Source: Sterolibacterium sp.
GTDB taxonomy: Bacteria; Pseudomonadota; Gammaproteobacteria; Burkholderiales; Rhodocyclaceae
Reading direction: 5' to 3'
Length of the DNA: 64,000 bases
Assembly (NCBI GenBank): GCA_028713555.1
Contig: JAQTOA010000013.1
Location: 1-64,000 of the forward strand
The translations under genes and the position numbers were made by a program. Below the pieces are notes generated by a model. It made no database searches. It was given only the letters and a program-made list of their open reading frames with translations, and was not told the origin of the DNA. Shown in pieces: positions 37,330-46,409 of the stretch; positions within the stretch are counted from its first letter, which is position 1; the number at the start of each line of letters is the position of its first letter.

Positions 37330-37352
37330 CTGGCGGTAACCGCAAGTGTGGC

Positions 37353-37496
37353 ATGCGGCTGCAGAAAATGCTGTTCTTGGCCTCGACACTGGTCGTCGCG
37401 ATGATAGTCGTATTTCCATGGTGGGCACGAGGCAACGCCCACAAGACCAAGGAAAACACGGTATCGGCGAGCAAGACAGGCCAAGCGGCATGGTAA
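37353..37496 (+). CDS. Possible small membrane protein
   Basis: A 47-codon frame with one hydrophobic segment (MLFLASTLVVAMIVVFPWWA) and a short polar tail. It lies just downstream of the PPTase gene on the same strand. No family and no strong ribosome site are seen, so it is reported only as a possibility. Confidence 0.3.
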   Translation: MRLQKMLFLASTLVVAMIVVFPWWARGNAHKTKENTVSASKTGQAAW

Positions 37497-37561
37497 CAGA
37501 TGATATGCTGCCATATCTTCCAACAAACCTAAACTTCGTTTTTCCAAGAACACTATTTGCT

Positions 37562-38377
37562 ATGAAACACATATTTACTCTGCTTTGCTTCGCAATGCTC
37601 ACGGCTTGTGCCGGGAATGGCGACACTACGCCAACCGTAACCGATATCCAGGGGAAGAATCTCAATTATGGCGTAAGGGCCGAATTCGACTTTCTCGGAA
37701 CCTATCTAGACACCGTGGGGATAAGCGCAAACGTCCCGAATTGCACTGGGCAGACCCCTGTGTTCATATCACCTGTCCATCAAGTGCTGACATGTACCAT
37801 CACTGCCATAGGCGACCTTAACGTCCAGGTACGGGATGGAGCAGGTGCGGTGATCTTCTCGAAAATCTTTACAATTCCAGCCCCGCGCGTGATTTTTGCC
37901 ACTACTTTGGGAAATATCACCGTGGATATTAATCCCCATGAGGCTCCCTTAACCGTAAGCAATTTTCTGAATTATGTGCAAACCGGTTTTTATTCCAATA
38001 CGCTTTTTCACCGCGTCATCGCTGGCTTTGTCGCTCAGGGGGGAGCATTTACCACTGGACTAACCGTAAAACCCGGAACACTGGCTCCAATTCCCATCGA
38101 ATCCAATAATGGGCTGACCAACCTACGCGGAACAATTGCGATGGCGCGGACCAGTGAACCCAACTCGGCCACTTCACAGTTTTACTTTAACCTCGTTGAC
38201 AACCCTGCGCTAGATTACAAGGATCCCAGCAACCCCGGCTACGCTGTATTTGGAAAGATAGTCCAGGGTCTGGATGTCATGGATGCGATTGGCGCAGTAC
38301 CAACGAACACCCTGAACGGAGTCCCTGACATTCCGGTAACTGATGTTGTGGTCAGAACCGTCTTACGGATTAAGTAA
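37562..38377 (+). CDS. Lipoprotein cyclophilin-type peptidyl-prolyl isomerase
   Basis: A 271-residue protein. Lipoprotein signal with lipobox LTAC (Cys16), a 90-residue extra N-terminal domain of Ig-like character (VRAEFDFLGTYLD, HQVLTCTITAIGDLNVQV), then a cyclophilin domain from about 105 (FATTLGNITVDINPHEAP, FHRVIAGFVAQGG, ATSQFYFNLVDN). The Trp of typical human-type cyclophilins is absent, as in bacterial PpiA. It is slightly less GC-rich than its neighbours. Probably periplasmic, outer-membrane anchored. Confidence 0.85.
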   Translation: MKHIFTLLCFAMLTACAGNGDTTPTVTDIQGKNLNYGVRAEFDFLGTYLDTVGISANVPNCTGQTPVFISPVHQVLTCTITAIGDLNVQVRDGAGAVIFSKIFTIPAPRVIFATTLGNITVDINPHEAPLTVSNFLNYVQTGFYSNTLFHRVIAGFVAQGGAFTTGLTVKPGTLAPIPIESNNGLTNLRGTIAMARTSEPNSATSQFYFNLVDNPALDYKDPSNPGYAVFGKIVQGLDVMDAIGAVPTNTLNGVPDIPVTDVVVRTVLRIK

Positions 38378-38419
38378 TGCGCCGGAAAATTGATCAGTCC
38401 GAGAACTGCGCCTGCGGGT

Positions 38420-38508
38420 AACCGCGACGAAACGCGTGCGGTTGCGTTGCGCCTCTCGGCATGAGGGGCCAGGACTGAAATGGTCTCCGCGACGTTCTTT
38501 AACGTCGC
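38420..38508. terminator. Two hairpins in the convergent gap
   Basis: Between the cyclophilin and the reverse mnmH gene are stems AACCGC/GCGGTT (38420-38443) and a perfect 8-bp stem GCGACGTT/AACGTCGC (38489-38508) with a CTTT loop. No T-run follows on either strand, so a role in termination or transcript-end protection is only possible. Confidence 0.35.
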
Positions 38509-38518
38509 TTCGTCGGGA

Positions 38519-39577
38519 TCAGATGCCGGCAAGTATTTCCTGCGCCAGCCGCTGTATGCCAGAGATGCTCAAGTCGTCGATGGCCAGTTGGAGGGCATCC
38601 TGGAAACCGGCATAGTTTTTGGTTTGCGAGCGTTGGTAGAGTGGGTCGTAATGCAGTTCCAGCAGATCGCTGACCAAGGCAGGGAACTCTCCCCGTTCGA
38701 CCAACCCTGTCCAGCGGGACAAGGTTTCGTTACTTTGCAAACCGCGCAGGAGTCCGAGTTTTTCGATCAGCCAGTGTGGATCGGTGAGCAGATAATCATA
38801 ATCATGCAACAGGAACTCGACGCGTGCGCTGGCCGAGGCGGCGATACACAAACTGGGTGCGACGCGGATACTGTCGAGTAATGCGTTGGGCAGTTGCACG
38901 CTACCGATTCTGCGGCCCTCGGCTTCGACGAACACAGGCCGCGCCGGATCGAAATCGGCGAAAGCGGCAAACAAGCGCGACTCGAACATTCTTTGTGATG
39001 GTTGCGGCTTGCCCGGCAGTCCGCCGAGTACCGAACCCTTATGTGCCGCCATCTCCTCCAGATGCAGCACCTGCGCACCCTGGGCGGCCAGTTCCTCCAG
39101 CAGGCGGCTTTTGCCGCTGCCGGTGGCGCCGCTGACGACGCGGTAATGGAAACGCGGCGGCAGCAGCGCCAATTGCCCGATGACATGATTGCGCCACGCC
39201 TTGTAACCGCCTTCGAGGCGATGCGCGTCCCAGCCGATCTGGCGCAGGATGTGGGTGAATGCACCGCTGCGCTGGCCGCCACGCCAGCAATAGACCAGGG
39301 GGCGCCAGTCGCGCGGCTTGTCGAGAAACAATTGCTCGATATGCCGGGCGATATTCTGGGCCACCAGAACCGCGCCGGTTTTCTTTGCCTCGAAAGGCGA
39401 TGCCTGCTTATAGAGCGTGCCGACGCGGACCCGCTGCTGGTCGTCGAGTACCGGGCAGCTGATGGCGCGAGGCAATCGGTCTTCGGCATATTCCGAGGGC
39501 GAGCGGGCGTCGATGACCTCGTCAAACTCGGCCAACTGTGCTACTTTTGCGGCCCCACGTGATTGCTGTTCCGACAT
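38519..39577 (-). CDS. mnmH: tRNA 2-selenouridine synthase
   Basis: A 352-residue SelU/MnmH. N-terminal rhodanese domain with catalytic Cys97 in VYCWRGGQRS, and P-loop GATGSGKS at about 150-157 in the C-terminal half. It replaces sulfur by selenium in 2-thiouridine at the wobble position, using selenophosphate from SelD, whose gene is divergent with only five bases between the two start codons. The ATG giving MSEQQSRG was preferred to a TTG two codons upstream. Confidence 0.95.
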   Translation of the reverse strand: MSEQQSRGAAKVAQLAEFDEVIDARSPSEYAEDRLPRAISCPVLDDQQRVRVGTLYKQASPFEAKKTGAVLVAQNIARHIEQLFLDKPRDWRPLVYCWRGGQRSGAFTHILRQIGWDAHRLEGGYKAWRNHVIGQLALLPPRFHYRVVSGATGSGKSRLLEELAAQGAQVLHLEEMAAHKGSVLGGLPGKPQPSQRMFESRLFAAFADFDPARPVFVEAEGRRIGSVQLPNALLDSIRVAPSLCIAASASARVEFLLHDYDYLLTDPHWLIEKLGLLRGLQSNETLSRWTGLVERGEFPALVSDLLELHYDPLYQRSQTKNYAGFQDALQLAIDDLSISGIQRLAQEILAGI

Positions 39578-39582
39578 TGGCA

Positions 39583-40629
39583 ATGCCCAAAATCAAACTG
39601 ACCCAATTCTCCCACGGCGGCGGCTGCGGCTGCAAAATCTCGCCAGCCATTCTGGCCGGAATATTGGACAACACCCCCTTGCGCATCATGCCCCCTGAAT
39701 TGCTGGTCGGCACCGAGACCAGCGATGATGCGGCGGTCTATCAGCTCAATGCCGAGCAGGCGATTATCGCCACGACCGATTTCTTTACGCCGATTGTCGA
39801 CGATCCGCGCGATTTCGGGCGTATTGCTGCGGCCAATGCGCTCTCCGACATCTATGCGATGGGCGGCCGACCAATCTTCGCCTTGGCGGTGGTCGGCATG
39901 CCGCTCGATAAGCTGCCGCTTGAAGTGATCCGCGAGATTCTTGCCGGCGGCGATGAGATTTGCGTCCGCGCCGGCATCCCCATCGCCGGGGGGCACTCGA
40001 TCGACGTGGTCGAGCCGATCTATGGGCTGGTAGGCATTGGTATCGTTCATCCCCGGCACGTCAAGCGCAACAGCGGGGCGCGTAACGGCGACCTGTTGAT
40101 CCTTGGCAAACCGCTAGGCATTGGCATCCTGTCGGCGGCTTTGAAAAAAGGCCTGCTCTCGGCCGAGGGCTATGCGCAAATGATCGCGCTGACGACCAAG
40201 ATCAACACGCCCGGAGCAGCGCTGGCGGCGTTGGAAGGCGTGCATGCGATGACCGACGTGACCGGCTTCGGCCTGGCTGGTCATCTGCTGGAAATCTGCC
40301 GTGGTTCGAAACTCCATGCGCAGCTCGAATTTGCGCGGCTACCGCTGATTGCCGAGGCTGTCAAGCTGGCTCGCGAGGGCATTGCCACCGGCGCCTCGGC
40401 GCGCAACTGGAGCGGATACGGGCATAACGTCTCATTGCCGGCCGTCAGCAGCGAGTGGCAGCAGAAGCTGCTCACCGATCCGCAGACCAGTGGTGGCTTG
40501 CTGGTGGCCTGTGCGCCCGAATGCGCGGATAAGGTACTGGCCGAATTCCGCGATGAAGGTTTTCAACCGGCGCTGATCGGCGAGTTGACCAGCGAGTTGC
40601 CAGGACCGGCGAAGATTACGGTTTCTTGA
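39583..40629 (+). CDS. selD: Selenophosphate synthetase
   Basis: A 348-residue SelD. Catalytic Cys15 and Lys18 in GGGCGCKISP (equivalent to Cys17 and Lys20 of E. coli), and conserved TTDFFTPIVDDP, AGGHSID and DPQTSGGLL. The active site has Cys, not Sec. It supplies selenophosphate to MnmH. The same start region also serves mnmH in the other direction. It converges with tesA, the last 14 bases overlapping. Confidence 0.96.
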   Translation: MPKIKLTQFSHGGGCGCKISPAILAGILDNTPLRIMPPELLVGTETSDDAAVYQLNAEQAIIATTDFFTPIVDDPRDFGRIAAANALSDIYAMGGRPIFALAVVGMPLDKLPLEVIREILAGGDEICVRAGIPIAGGHSIDVVEPIYGLVGIGIVHPRHVKRNSGARNGDLLILGKPLGIGILSAALKKGLLSAEGYAQMIALTTKINTPGAALAALEGVHAMTDVTGFGLAGHLLEICRGSKLHAQLEFARLPLIAEAVKLAREGIATGASARNWSGYGHNVSLPAVSSEWQQKLLTDPQTSGGLLVACAPECADKVLAEFRDEGFQPALIGELTSELPGPAKITVS

Positions 40630-41227
40630 GCAGCGGCTGGAGTCCGCCCCAGACATTATCGAGCAGCTTGGCCTGGGTTGCGGCGGTCGGGTGCAGGCCA
40701 TCGTTCTGGAAGGCATCGCGCTGCGCGGCGAAACCGGCGAAGAGGAAAGGAACCAGCGCGATCTTGTGTTGCCGTGAGATCTCGGCAAACACGTGCTGGA
40801 AATTTCTTGCATAGTCAATTCCATAGTTTGGTGGCAATTGCATGCCGACCAGCAGCACCCGGGCGCGGTTGGTCTGACTCTGTTGAATCATTTCGCGCAA
40901 ATTGCCGCGCATTTGCTCCAGCGACAGGCCGCGCAAGCCGTCGTTGGCGCCAAGGGCGATAATGACGACTTTCGGCCTGTGCTGCTGGAGCGCCGGAGTG
41001 AGGCGGGACAGTCCGCCGCTCGTGGTTTCGCCGCTGATGCTGATATTGACCAGCGTATAGGGATAGCGCTCTGCCGCCAGGCGCTTGGACAGCAATACCG
41101 GCCAGCTTTGTTCCTGGGCGATGCCGAAGCCGGCCGAGAGGCTGTCGCCGACAAGTAGAATGGTCTGCGCCGCTTGGCTGCAGGCGCAGACAACCAACAG
41201 GATCAGGCTCAATAAAATTTTCGACAT
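40616..41227 (-). CDS. tesA: Arylesterase/acyl-CoA thioesterase I (TesA-like)
   Basis: A 203-residue periplasmic SGNH hydrolase. Signal peptide to about residue 20 (LLSLILLVVCACSQA), catalytic Ser in LLVGDSLSAGFG, Asn in GANDGL, and Asp-His in DGLHPTA. Shared start region with the ABC ATPase gene: the two start codons overlap in the palindrome CATG, as the tesA/ybbA pair is also divergent in E. coli. Confidence 0.93.
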   Translation of the reverse strand: MSKILLSLILLVVCACSQAAQTILLVGDSLSAGFGIAQEQSWPVLLSKRLAAERYPYTLVNISISGETTSGGLSRLTPALQQHRPKVVIIALGANDGLRGLSLEQMRGNLREMIQQSQTNRARVLLVGMQLPPNYGIDYARNFQHVFAEISRQHKIALVPFLFAGFAAQRDAFQNDGLHPTAATQAKLLDNVWGGLQPLLKKP

Positions 41228-41909
41228 GACAAATAATTTCGACTCGACAGTGGTAGAGGCTATCTCGCTTGGCAAGCAAGTGACTAGCGGTGATGGAGCA
41301 CTGACAATTCTGCACCAGATCAGCTTTGCCGTGGCAAGCGGAGAAACGGTGGCCATTGTCGGCAGCAGCGGCTCAGGCAAGTCGACCCTGCTCGGGCTGC
41401 TGGCGGGCCTCGATCTGGCGACGAGTGGCACGGTGCGGCTCGCCGGGCAGGACTTGGCAGGCCTCGACGAGGATGGGCGGGCCATATTGCGCGGGCAACT
41501 GCTGGGTTTCGTTTTTCAGTCGTTTCAACTCTTGCCGGCATTAAGCGCGCTGGAAAACGTCATGCTGCCGATGGAACTCGCCGGCTACGGCGAGGCGCGC
41601 AATGTGGCGCGGGAAATGCTCGTTCGTGTCGGCCTGGCCGAGCGGCTGGCGCATTATCCCAAGCATCTTTCCGGCGGTGAGCAACAGCGCGTGGCGCTGG
41701 CGCGGGCTTTTGCACCTAAGCCGCGACTGTTGCTGGCGGACGAGCCGACCGGCAATCTCGATGCCGCCACCGGTGCGCAGATCATTGAACTGATGTTCGC
41801 CATGAATGCCGAACAAGGCACGACGCTGGTTCTAGTGACCCACGACGAGGTGCTGGCGCGACGCTGCGACCGGACATTGCGTTTAGTCGACGGTCGCTTG
41901 GCCTATTGA
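41226..41909 (+). CDS. ybbA: ABC transporter ATP-binding protein (YbbA-like)
   Basis: A 227-residue ATPase of the MacB/LolD group. Walker A GSSGSGKST, Q-loop FQSFQLLPALSALENV, signature LSGGEQQR, Walker B LLLADEPTGNLD, and H-loop THD. No permease gene is adjacent. The matching FtsX-type permease is likely the one at 9.7 kb. The end overlaps the hpnE end by 27 bases, tail to tail. Confidence 0.92.
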   Translation: MTNNFDSTVVEAISLGKQVTSGDGALTILHQISFAVASGETVAIVGSSGSGKSTLLGLLAGLDLATSGTVRLAGQDLAGLDEDGRAILRGQLLGFVFQSFQLLPALSALENVMLPMELAGYGEARNVAREMLVRVGLAERLAHYPKHLSGGEQQRVALARAFAPKPRLLLADEPTGNLDAATGAQIIELMFAMNAEQGTTLVLVTHDEVLARRCDRTLRLVDGRLAY

Positions 41910-43202
41910 GGCTGCTGCCCTGATGCCGCTGCGCACCGCAGTTTCCAGTGTCGCCGGATACTCGGCAGCGACATAATCGCCGGCCAGCAGCAGGCCGGGC
42001 AGGGGCGTGATGGTTTCCGGCCGCTGGAGATTCGGGGTACAGGAAAATGTGGCGCGTCGTTCGGTGATCACCTGCGTCCACAGCGGCATGGGCAGATTGG
42101 GCAGGACGCCGGCTATCTCGGCATGGATGCGCTCGGCTAACGCCTGATTCGACAGTTCAAGGTGCCTGCCGCGTGCGCTGATGACGGCGGCCAGCAGGCC
42201 GGAGGGGCCGCCCAGCCGACCGCGATCGAACAACCACTGCGTGATGCCGTGGGCGTGGCCAACCATGGCTTGTGGCAGCCTCACTTGCGAAGGGTAGCTG
42301 AGATAACAGGTGACGATGGGCTCGAAGCGCAAGCTGGCGACGCTTTCCCGCAAGGCATTCAGTTCCGGCAGATTCTTGACGAGGGCGGGCAGGTGGTAGG
42401 GCGCGACGGCGACGATGACTTGCGAAAACGGGCCATGGCGATTTTGTTTGCTGTGGAGGACGTAGGTCTTACCCTCCTTGGAGATCCTCTCGATGGTCGT
42501 CCCGCGCTGGATAGCGCCACCGTGCGCGGCGAGGTAGGAAGCGGCAGTGTCAGGAAAGAGCGCGCCCAGATCGACGCGGGGCAGCAGCAAGTCGCTGGCC
42601 TGACGCGCAGCGGCCAGGCTGTCCCTTAATACGTTGAGGTAGATTTGCGCCGAAGCGGCATCTGCCGGGGTATTCAGCGCGGCGACGCAGAGCGGTTCCC
42701 ACAGGTACGCGCGCAAGCGCTGCGGTTGCCGATGCGCTTCGAGCAATGCCACCATCGTGCAGTCCGTGCTCAGCCGGAAGTTGTTCCGCTGGATCGCCCG
42801 CATGAAACGGATCGCCGCGAATTTTTCCGACCAGTTCAGGCCGCTTGTGCCGAGCAGCGCACATAGCATGTGCAGCGGCGCCGGCAGGCGCGGCGCAGCC
42901 AGAAGCAGTTCGCCCGGATAGGCCAGCGTTAGCGGCAGGCGCAGCAGCAAGCGCGCCGGGTCTGCGCCGACCTGTCGCATCAGCCGCAAGGTTTCGTGGT
43001 AGGCGCCGACCATGATGTGTATGCCGTTATCGAGCGTGACGCCATGGGTTTCGACTGCCCGCGCGCGACCGCCCAGTACGCGCGAGGCTTCGAACACCGT
43101 GACCGGAATGTTGCGCGTTGCCAGTTCCACGGCCGCCGCCATCCCGGCGTAACCGGCACCGATGACTGCTACCTGGGCTACTTCCCCTATCCCTTCAGCC
43201 AT
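41883..43202 (-). CDS. hpnE: Hydroxysqualene dehydroxylase HpnE
   Basis: A 439-residue FAD-dependent amine-oxidase-like protein. Dinucleotide site VAVIGAGYAGMAAAVELA, then FEASRVLGGRARAVE, and the terminal LLLAGDYVAAEYPATLETAVRSG. It reduces hydroxysqualene to squalene. Last of hpnC-hpnD-hpnE, overlapping hpnD by 16 bases. The longer frame to 43268 lies inside hpnD and was rejected. Confidence 0.93.
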   Translation of the reverse strand: MAEGIGEVAQVAVIGAGYAGMAAAVELATRNIPVTVFEASRVLGGRARAVETHGVTLDNGIHIMVGAYHETLRLMRQVGADPARLLLRLPLTLAYPGELLLAAPRLPAPLHMLCALLGTSGLNWSEKFAAIRFMRAIQRNNFRLSTDCTMVALLEAHRQPQRLRAYLWEPLCVAALNTPADAASAQIYLNVLRDSLAAARQASDLLLPRVDLGALFPDTAASYLAAHGGAIQRGTTIERISKEGKTYVLHSKQNRHGPFSQVIVAVAPYHLPALVKNLPELNALRESVASLRFEPIVTCYLSYPSQVRLPQAMVGHAHGITQWLFDRGRLGGPSGLLAAVISARGRHLELSNQALAERIHAEIAGVLPNLPMPLWTQVITERRATFSCTPNLQRPETITPLPGLLLAGDYVAAEYPATLETAVRSGIRAAASIGQATVD

Positions 43203-44020
43203 GTTTTCCAGGCCAGCCACAGCTTGCGTAGTGGTGTCAGTGAAGTGCGGCGGTCCAGCACCAGGCAACCATCGCGTTTGATTTCCGCCAGCAAGCTGCG
43301 ATAGATCGCCGCCATCACCAGGCCGGCACGCTGCGCTTTGCGGTCTTTTTGCGGCAATCGGGCCAAGGCTTGCGCGTAGGTCTGCTCGGCACGCTCGATC
43401 TGGAATTCCATCAGACGCCGGAAGTTGTCGCTGTATTTTGCGTTGAGGATGTCGGCTAGCGGCACTTCGAAACGCTTCAACTCATCCAGCGGCAGGTAGA
43501 CGCGACCGCGCCGTGCATCCTCGCCGACATCGCGAATGATGTTGGTGAGCTGGAAGGCGAGACCAAGATCGTGGGCGTATTTCAGGGTCTGACTATCCTG
43601 GTAGCCGAATATTTCGGCGGCGAGCAGGCCGACTACGCTGGCGACGCGGTAGCAGTAGAGGTGCAACGCCTTGAAGTCGAGGAAGCGGGTCTGGTCGAGA
43701 TCCATCTCCATGCCGTCAATTATTTCGTGCAACTGTTCGCACGGCAGCTTGAAGTTTTCCAAGGCAGGGACAAGCGCCTGCGTCACCGGATGGCCGGGCT
43801 TGCCCGCATAGAGCGAATCGATCTCGTGACGCCACCAGGCGAGCTTGCTGCGCGCCAGTTGCCGATCGCTGCATTCGTCGACGACGTCATCGACTTCGCG
43901 ACAGAAGGCATACAGCGCGGTAATCGCCTGGCGCCTCGGCGCCTCGAGAAACATGAAACTGTAGTAGAAACTGGAGCCGCTCGCGGCGGCGCGCTGCTGG
44001 CAGTATTCGTCGGGTGTCAT
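43187..44020 (-). CDS. hpnD: Presqualene diphosphate synthase HpnD
   Basis: A 277-residue squalene/phytoene synthase family enzyme. First Asp-rich motif in FCREVDDVVDE and second motif LTNIIRDVGEDARRGRVYLP. It condenses two farnesyl diphosphates to presqualene diphosphate. It lies four bases after hpnC. Confidence 0.94.
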   Translation of the reverse strand: MTPDEYCQQRAAASGSSFYYSFMFLEAPRRQAITALYAFCREVDDVVDECSDRQLARSKLAWWRHEIDSLYAGKPGHPVTQALVPALENFKLPCEQLHEIIDGMEMDLDQTRFLDFKALHLYCYRVASVVGLLAAEIFGYQDSQTLKYAHDLGLAFQLTNIIRDVGEDARRGRVYLPLDELKRFEVPLADILNAKYSDNFRRLMEFQIERAEQTYAQALARLPQKDRKAQRAGLVMAAIYRSLLAEIKRDGCLVLDRRTSLTPLRKLWLAWKTWLKG

Positions 44021-44024
44021 GGGG

Positions 44025-44834
44025 TTATGTGGTCAGGGCGCGCCATAGCAGCAGCGGCCAGTCGTGAGGTTTCAATACCGGGCGAAAGCGGAAAACATCG
44101 TAGTCGACCGCCTCGATTTTTTCCAGGATGCGCAGGCCACCGGCGATGATCAGGCGTAGTTCCAGACCGATGCGACCGGGTAGACTGCGGCCTAGCGGAG
44201 CACCTTGGCGCATCATGTCGCGTGCCCGCTTGATCTGGTAGCGCATCAGTAAACGCCAGTTGTCGTCCACCGCGCCGGCGGCGATTTGCACCTCGCTGAC
44301 GCCAAAGCGCGCCAGATCCTGCTGCGGGAGATAGAGTCGGCCCTTGTCCCAGTCAATGCCTATGTCCTGCCAATGGTTGATGAGTTGCAGGCTGGAGCAG
44401 ATGGCGTCCGAGCAAGCCAGTTGATGCGGGCTTCCGGCGCGATAAAGGCGCAACAGCAGTCGGCCGATGGGGTTGGCGGAGAGGCGGCAATAGGCCATGA
44501 GTTCGGCGAAACTGGCATAGCGGGTTTGGGTGACGTCCTGGGAGAAGGCGTCGAGCAGGTCGTTGAACAACTTGAGCGGCAATCCGTAGTCGGCAATCAT
44601 GCGGCCCAAGCGCTGGAAGATTGGATCTTGCGTAGCCGCACCGGAAGCAATGCTCATCAATTCAGCCCGGTAACGATCAAGCTGGTGCAGACGTTCGGCG
44701 GGTTTCAGATTGCCTTCGTCAGCAATATCGTCGGCACTGCGGGCAAACCAGTAGACTGCGGCGACCGGTGCACGTAGGCGCTGCGGCAGCAGCCATGAGG
44801 CAACGGGAAAGTTCTCGTAGTGGTCGACAGGCAT
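44025..44834 (-). CDS. hpnC: Hydroxysqualene synthase HpnC
   Basis: A 269-residue paralogue of HpnD. Motifs FARSADDIADEG and LINHWQDIGIDWDKGRLYLP. It converts presqualene diphosphate to hydroxysqualene. First gene of the squalene operon; the squalene-hopene cyclase gene is not in the window. A tRNA-Leu gene is divergent upstream. Confidence 0.94.
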   Translation of the reverse strand: MPVDHYENFPVASWLLPQRLRAPVAAVYWFARSADDIADEGNLKPAERLHQLDRYRAELMSIASGAATQDPIFQRLGRMIADYGLPLKLFNDLLDAFSQDVTQTRYASFAELMAYCRLSANPIGRLLLRLYRAGSPHQLACSDAICSSLQLINHWQDIGIDWDKGRLYLPQQDLARFGVSEVQIAAGAVDDNWRLLMRYQIKRARDMMRQGAPLGRSLPGRIGLELRLIIAGGLRILEKIEAVDYDVFRFRPVLKPHDWPLLLWRALTT

Positions 44835-44907
44835 CAGCGATAGAGACGCAAATATGGGTTGGCTCGTAGTGCGGGCGCTCAGTGCGGCAGACAGTATAGA
44901 GGCGAAT

Positions 44908-44922
44908 CGGTTAAAATAACCG
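44908..44922. promoter_or_regulatory. Palindrome in the hpnC/tRNA-Leu gap
   Basis: CGGTTA-AAA-TAACCG, perfect 6-bp arms with a 3-bp spacer, 17 bp before tRNA-Leu. It includes TTAAAAT, a possible -10 for the tRNA. Whether it is an operator or simply the promoter core cannot be told. Confidence 0.35.
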
Positions 44923-44939
44923 GCACGCGAAAATGGAAT

Positions 44940-45024
44940 GCCCAGGTGGCGAAATTGGTAGACGCAGCAGGTTTAGGTCCTGCCGCCGCAAGGTGTGGGG
45001 GTTCGAGTCCCTTCCTGGGCACCA
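44940..45024 (+). tRNA. tRNA-Leu (UAG)
   Basis: An 85-nt class II tRNA with acceptor GCCCAGG/CCTGGGC, anticodon TAG at 44974-44976 in loop TTTAGGT, long variable arm, T-loop GTTCGAGTC and encoded CCA. Reads CUA codons. Confidence 0.97.
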
Positions 45025-45044
45025 GCTCTTGTACCCGCTATTCT

Positions 45045-45068
45045 TGGCTACAGCATGAGGTGTAGCCA
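45045..45068 (+). terminator. Hairpin after tRNA-Leu
   Basis: Perfect 8-bp stem TGGCTACA/TGTAGCCA with an 8-nt loop, 20 nt after the tRNA. The following bases are only moderately T-rich, so termination efficiency is uncertain. Confidence 0.4.
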
Positions 45069-45115
45069 GGTCTGTTTGATCTGACTAAGCTTTCAGCCTT
45101 TCCGGAGGCCAGATA

Positions 45116-45475
45116 TTATTCCACGGGGCTGCCGCTGGTGTTTTTAGATGATGACAAGCCCAAAATAAATTTCACCAGTTCCCTCATTTCGGCTTGCTTA
45201 TACCCGTCGGGATCGTTTGCAGGCATGTGAATTAAGCCAAAGAAACCGGAACTTCCCTTTGATACCCGGGCCAATAATTTCTCTTCGGCCGAAGGGTCAC
45301 CCATGTATCTCTTTGAGATATCCAGCCAAGCTGGTCCGACAAGGCGTTCTTTAATTGCATGGCAGTTCACGCAGTTGTTCTTCTTAGCCAATTCGGGCAT
45401 TTCCACCGCCACTGCAGCAGAAGAACATAGAAGACAAGCAATAATGCTGACAACGGTGATTCTGGGATCCCACAT
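45116..45475 (-). CDS. Periplasmic class I cytochrome c
   Basis: A 119-residue cytochrome. Signal peptide to about residue 24, haem site CVNCH at 35-39 and axial Met84 in LIHMPAND. Size and pattern are of the c-551/c-552 type used as soluble electron carriers. AAGGAG eight bases before the ATG fixes the start. Physiological partner unknown; it stands alone between tRNA-Leu and prmB. Confidence 0.92.
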   Translation of the reverse strand: MWDPRITVVSIIACLLCSSAAVAVEMPELAKKNNCVNCHAIKERLVGPAWLDISKRYMGDPSAEEKLLARVSKGSSGFFGLIHMPANDPDGYKQAEMRELVKFILGLSSSKNTSGSPVE

Positions 45476-45509
45476 CAGCAACACTCCTTACCTGGAACGG
45501 TTCGCTCAT

Positions 45510-46409
45510 TCAGCATCTTGTTTTCAATTGTTCCTTTTGCAGAATGAAGATCTTGCCTTCTCCACTGGAACAATCTATCCATGTCATGGGCAAGTCGGGG
45601 AAGGCTTTCTCGACCAGATCCCGGTTGTGCCCCACTTCGACGGCCAGCAGGCCGTGTGGTCTGAGGTGGCTTTTCGCGCCTTGCAGGATACGGCGGACAA
45701 TATCCAGCCCGTCCTCGCCCGCAGCCAGCGCCAGGCTTGGTTCGTGGCGGTACTCCTCTGGTAGCGCAGCCATCGATGCTGCCGTGACGTAGGGCGGATT
45801 GGAGATGATCAGGTCGTACCGTTGTCTGCCTAGTGCGGCGAACAAATTGGATTCGATCAGGCGCACACGCTCGCCCAGGCCATACTCATCGACGTTTTTC
45901 CGCGCTACGGTCAGTGCGTCAGGCGACAACTCGACCGCATCGATGCGCGCCTCGGGAAAGGCGTGCGCCATGAGGATCGCGAGGCAACCCGAGCCGGTGC
46001 ATAAGTCGAGCGCTTCTACGATATTTTCAGGGGCTTCTATCCAGGGAGAGAAACCGTCCTCAAGCATCTCGGCAAAGTAGGAGCGCGGCACGATGACGCG
46101 TTCATCGACATAAAAGCGGAAGTCACCGAGCCACGCCTCATGGGTCAGATAGGCCGTTGGCAGGCGCCGGACGATGCGTTGCTGGAGGACGTGATGCACC
46201 GCCAAGCGTTCGCTACGCGTCAGTCTTGCGTCGAGGAAGGGTTCGAGACGATCCAGCGGGAGGTGCAGAGTGTGCAGGATCAACCAGGCGGCTTCATCAT
46301 AGGCATTCTCGCAGCCATGGCCAAAGCACAGGCCGGCTTCGGTGAAACGACTGACGGCGTAGCGCAGCCAATCGCGCACGCTGTGCAGTTCGTCGAGGAG
46401 TTCGTTCAT
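45510..46409 (-). CDS. prmB: Ribosomal protein L3 glutamine methyltransferase PrmB
   Basis: A 299-residue HemK-family methyltransferase. SAM site [14 protein letters not shown] and catalytic ISNPPYV. N-terminal helical domain of PrmB type ([23 protein letters not shown]). It methylates Gln150 of L3. It overlaps dapE by ATGA, so it is the last gene of the dapD-pilU-dapE-prmB set. Confidence 0.93.
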   Translation of the reverse strand: MNELLDELHSVRDWLRYAVSRFTEAGLCFGHGCENAYDEAAWLILHTLHLPLDRLEPFLDARLTRSERLAVHHVLQQRIVRRLPTAYLTHEAWLGDFRFYVDERVIVPRSYFAEMLEDGFSPWIEAPENIVEALDLCTGSGCLAILMAHAFPEARIDAVELSPDALTVARKNVDEYGLGERVRLIESNLFAALGRQRYDLIISNPPYVTAASMAALPEEYRHEPSLALAAGEDGLDIVRRILQGAKSHLRPHGLLAVEVGHNRDLVEKAFPDLPMTWIDCSSGEGKIFILQKEQLKTRC

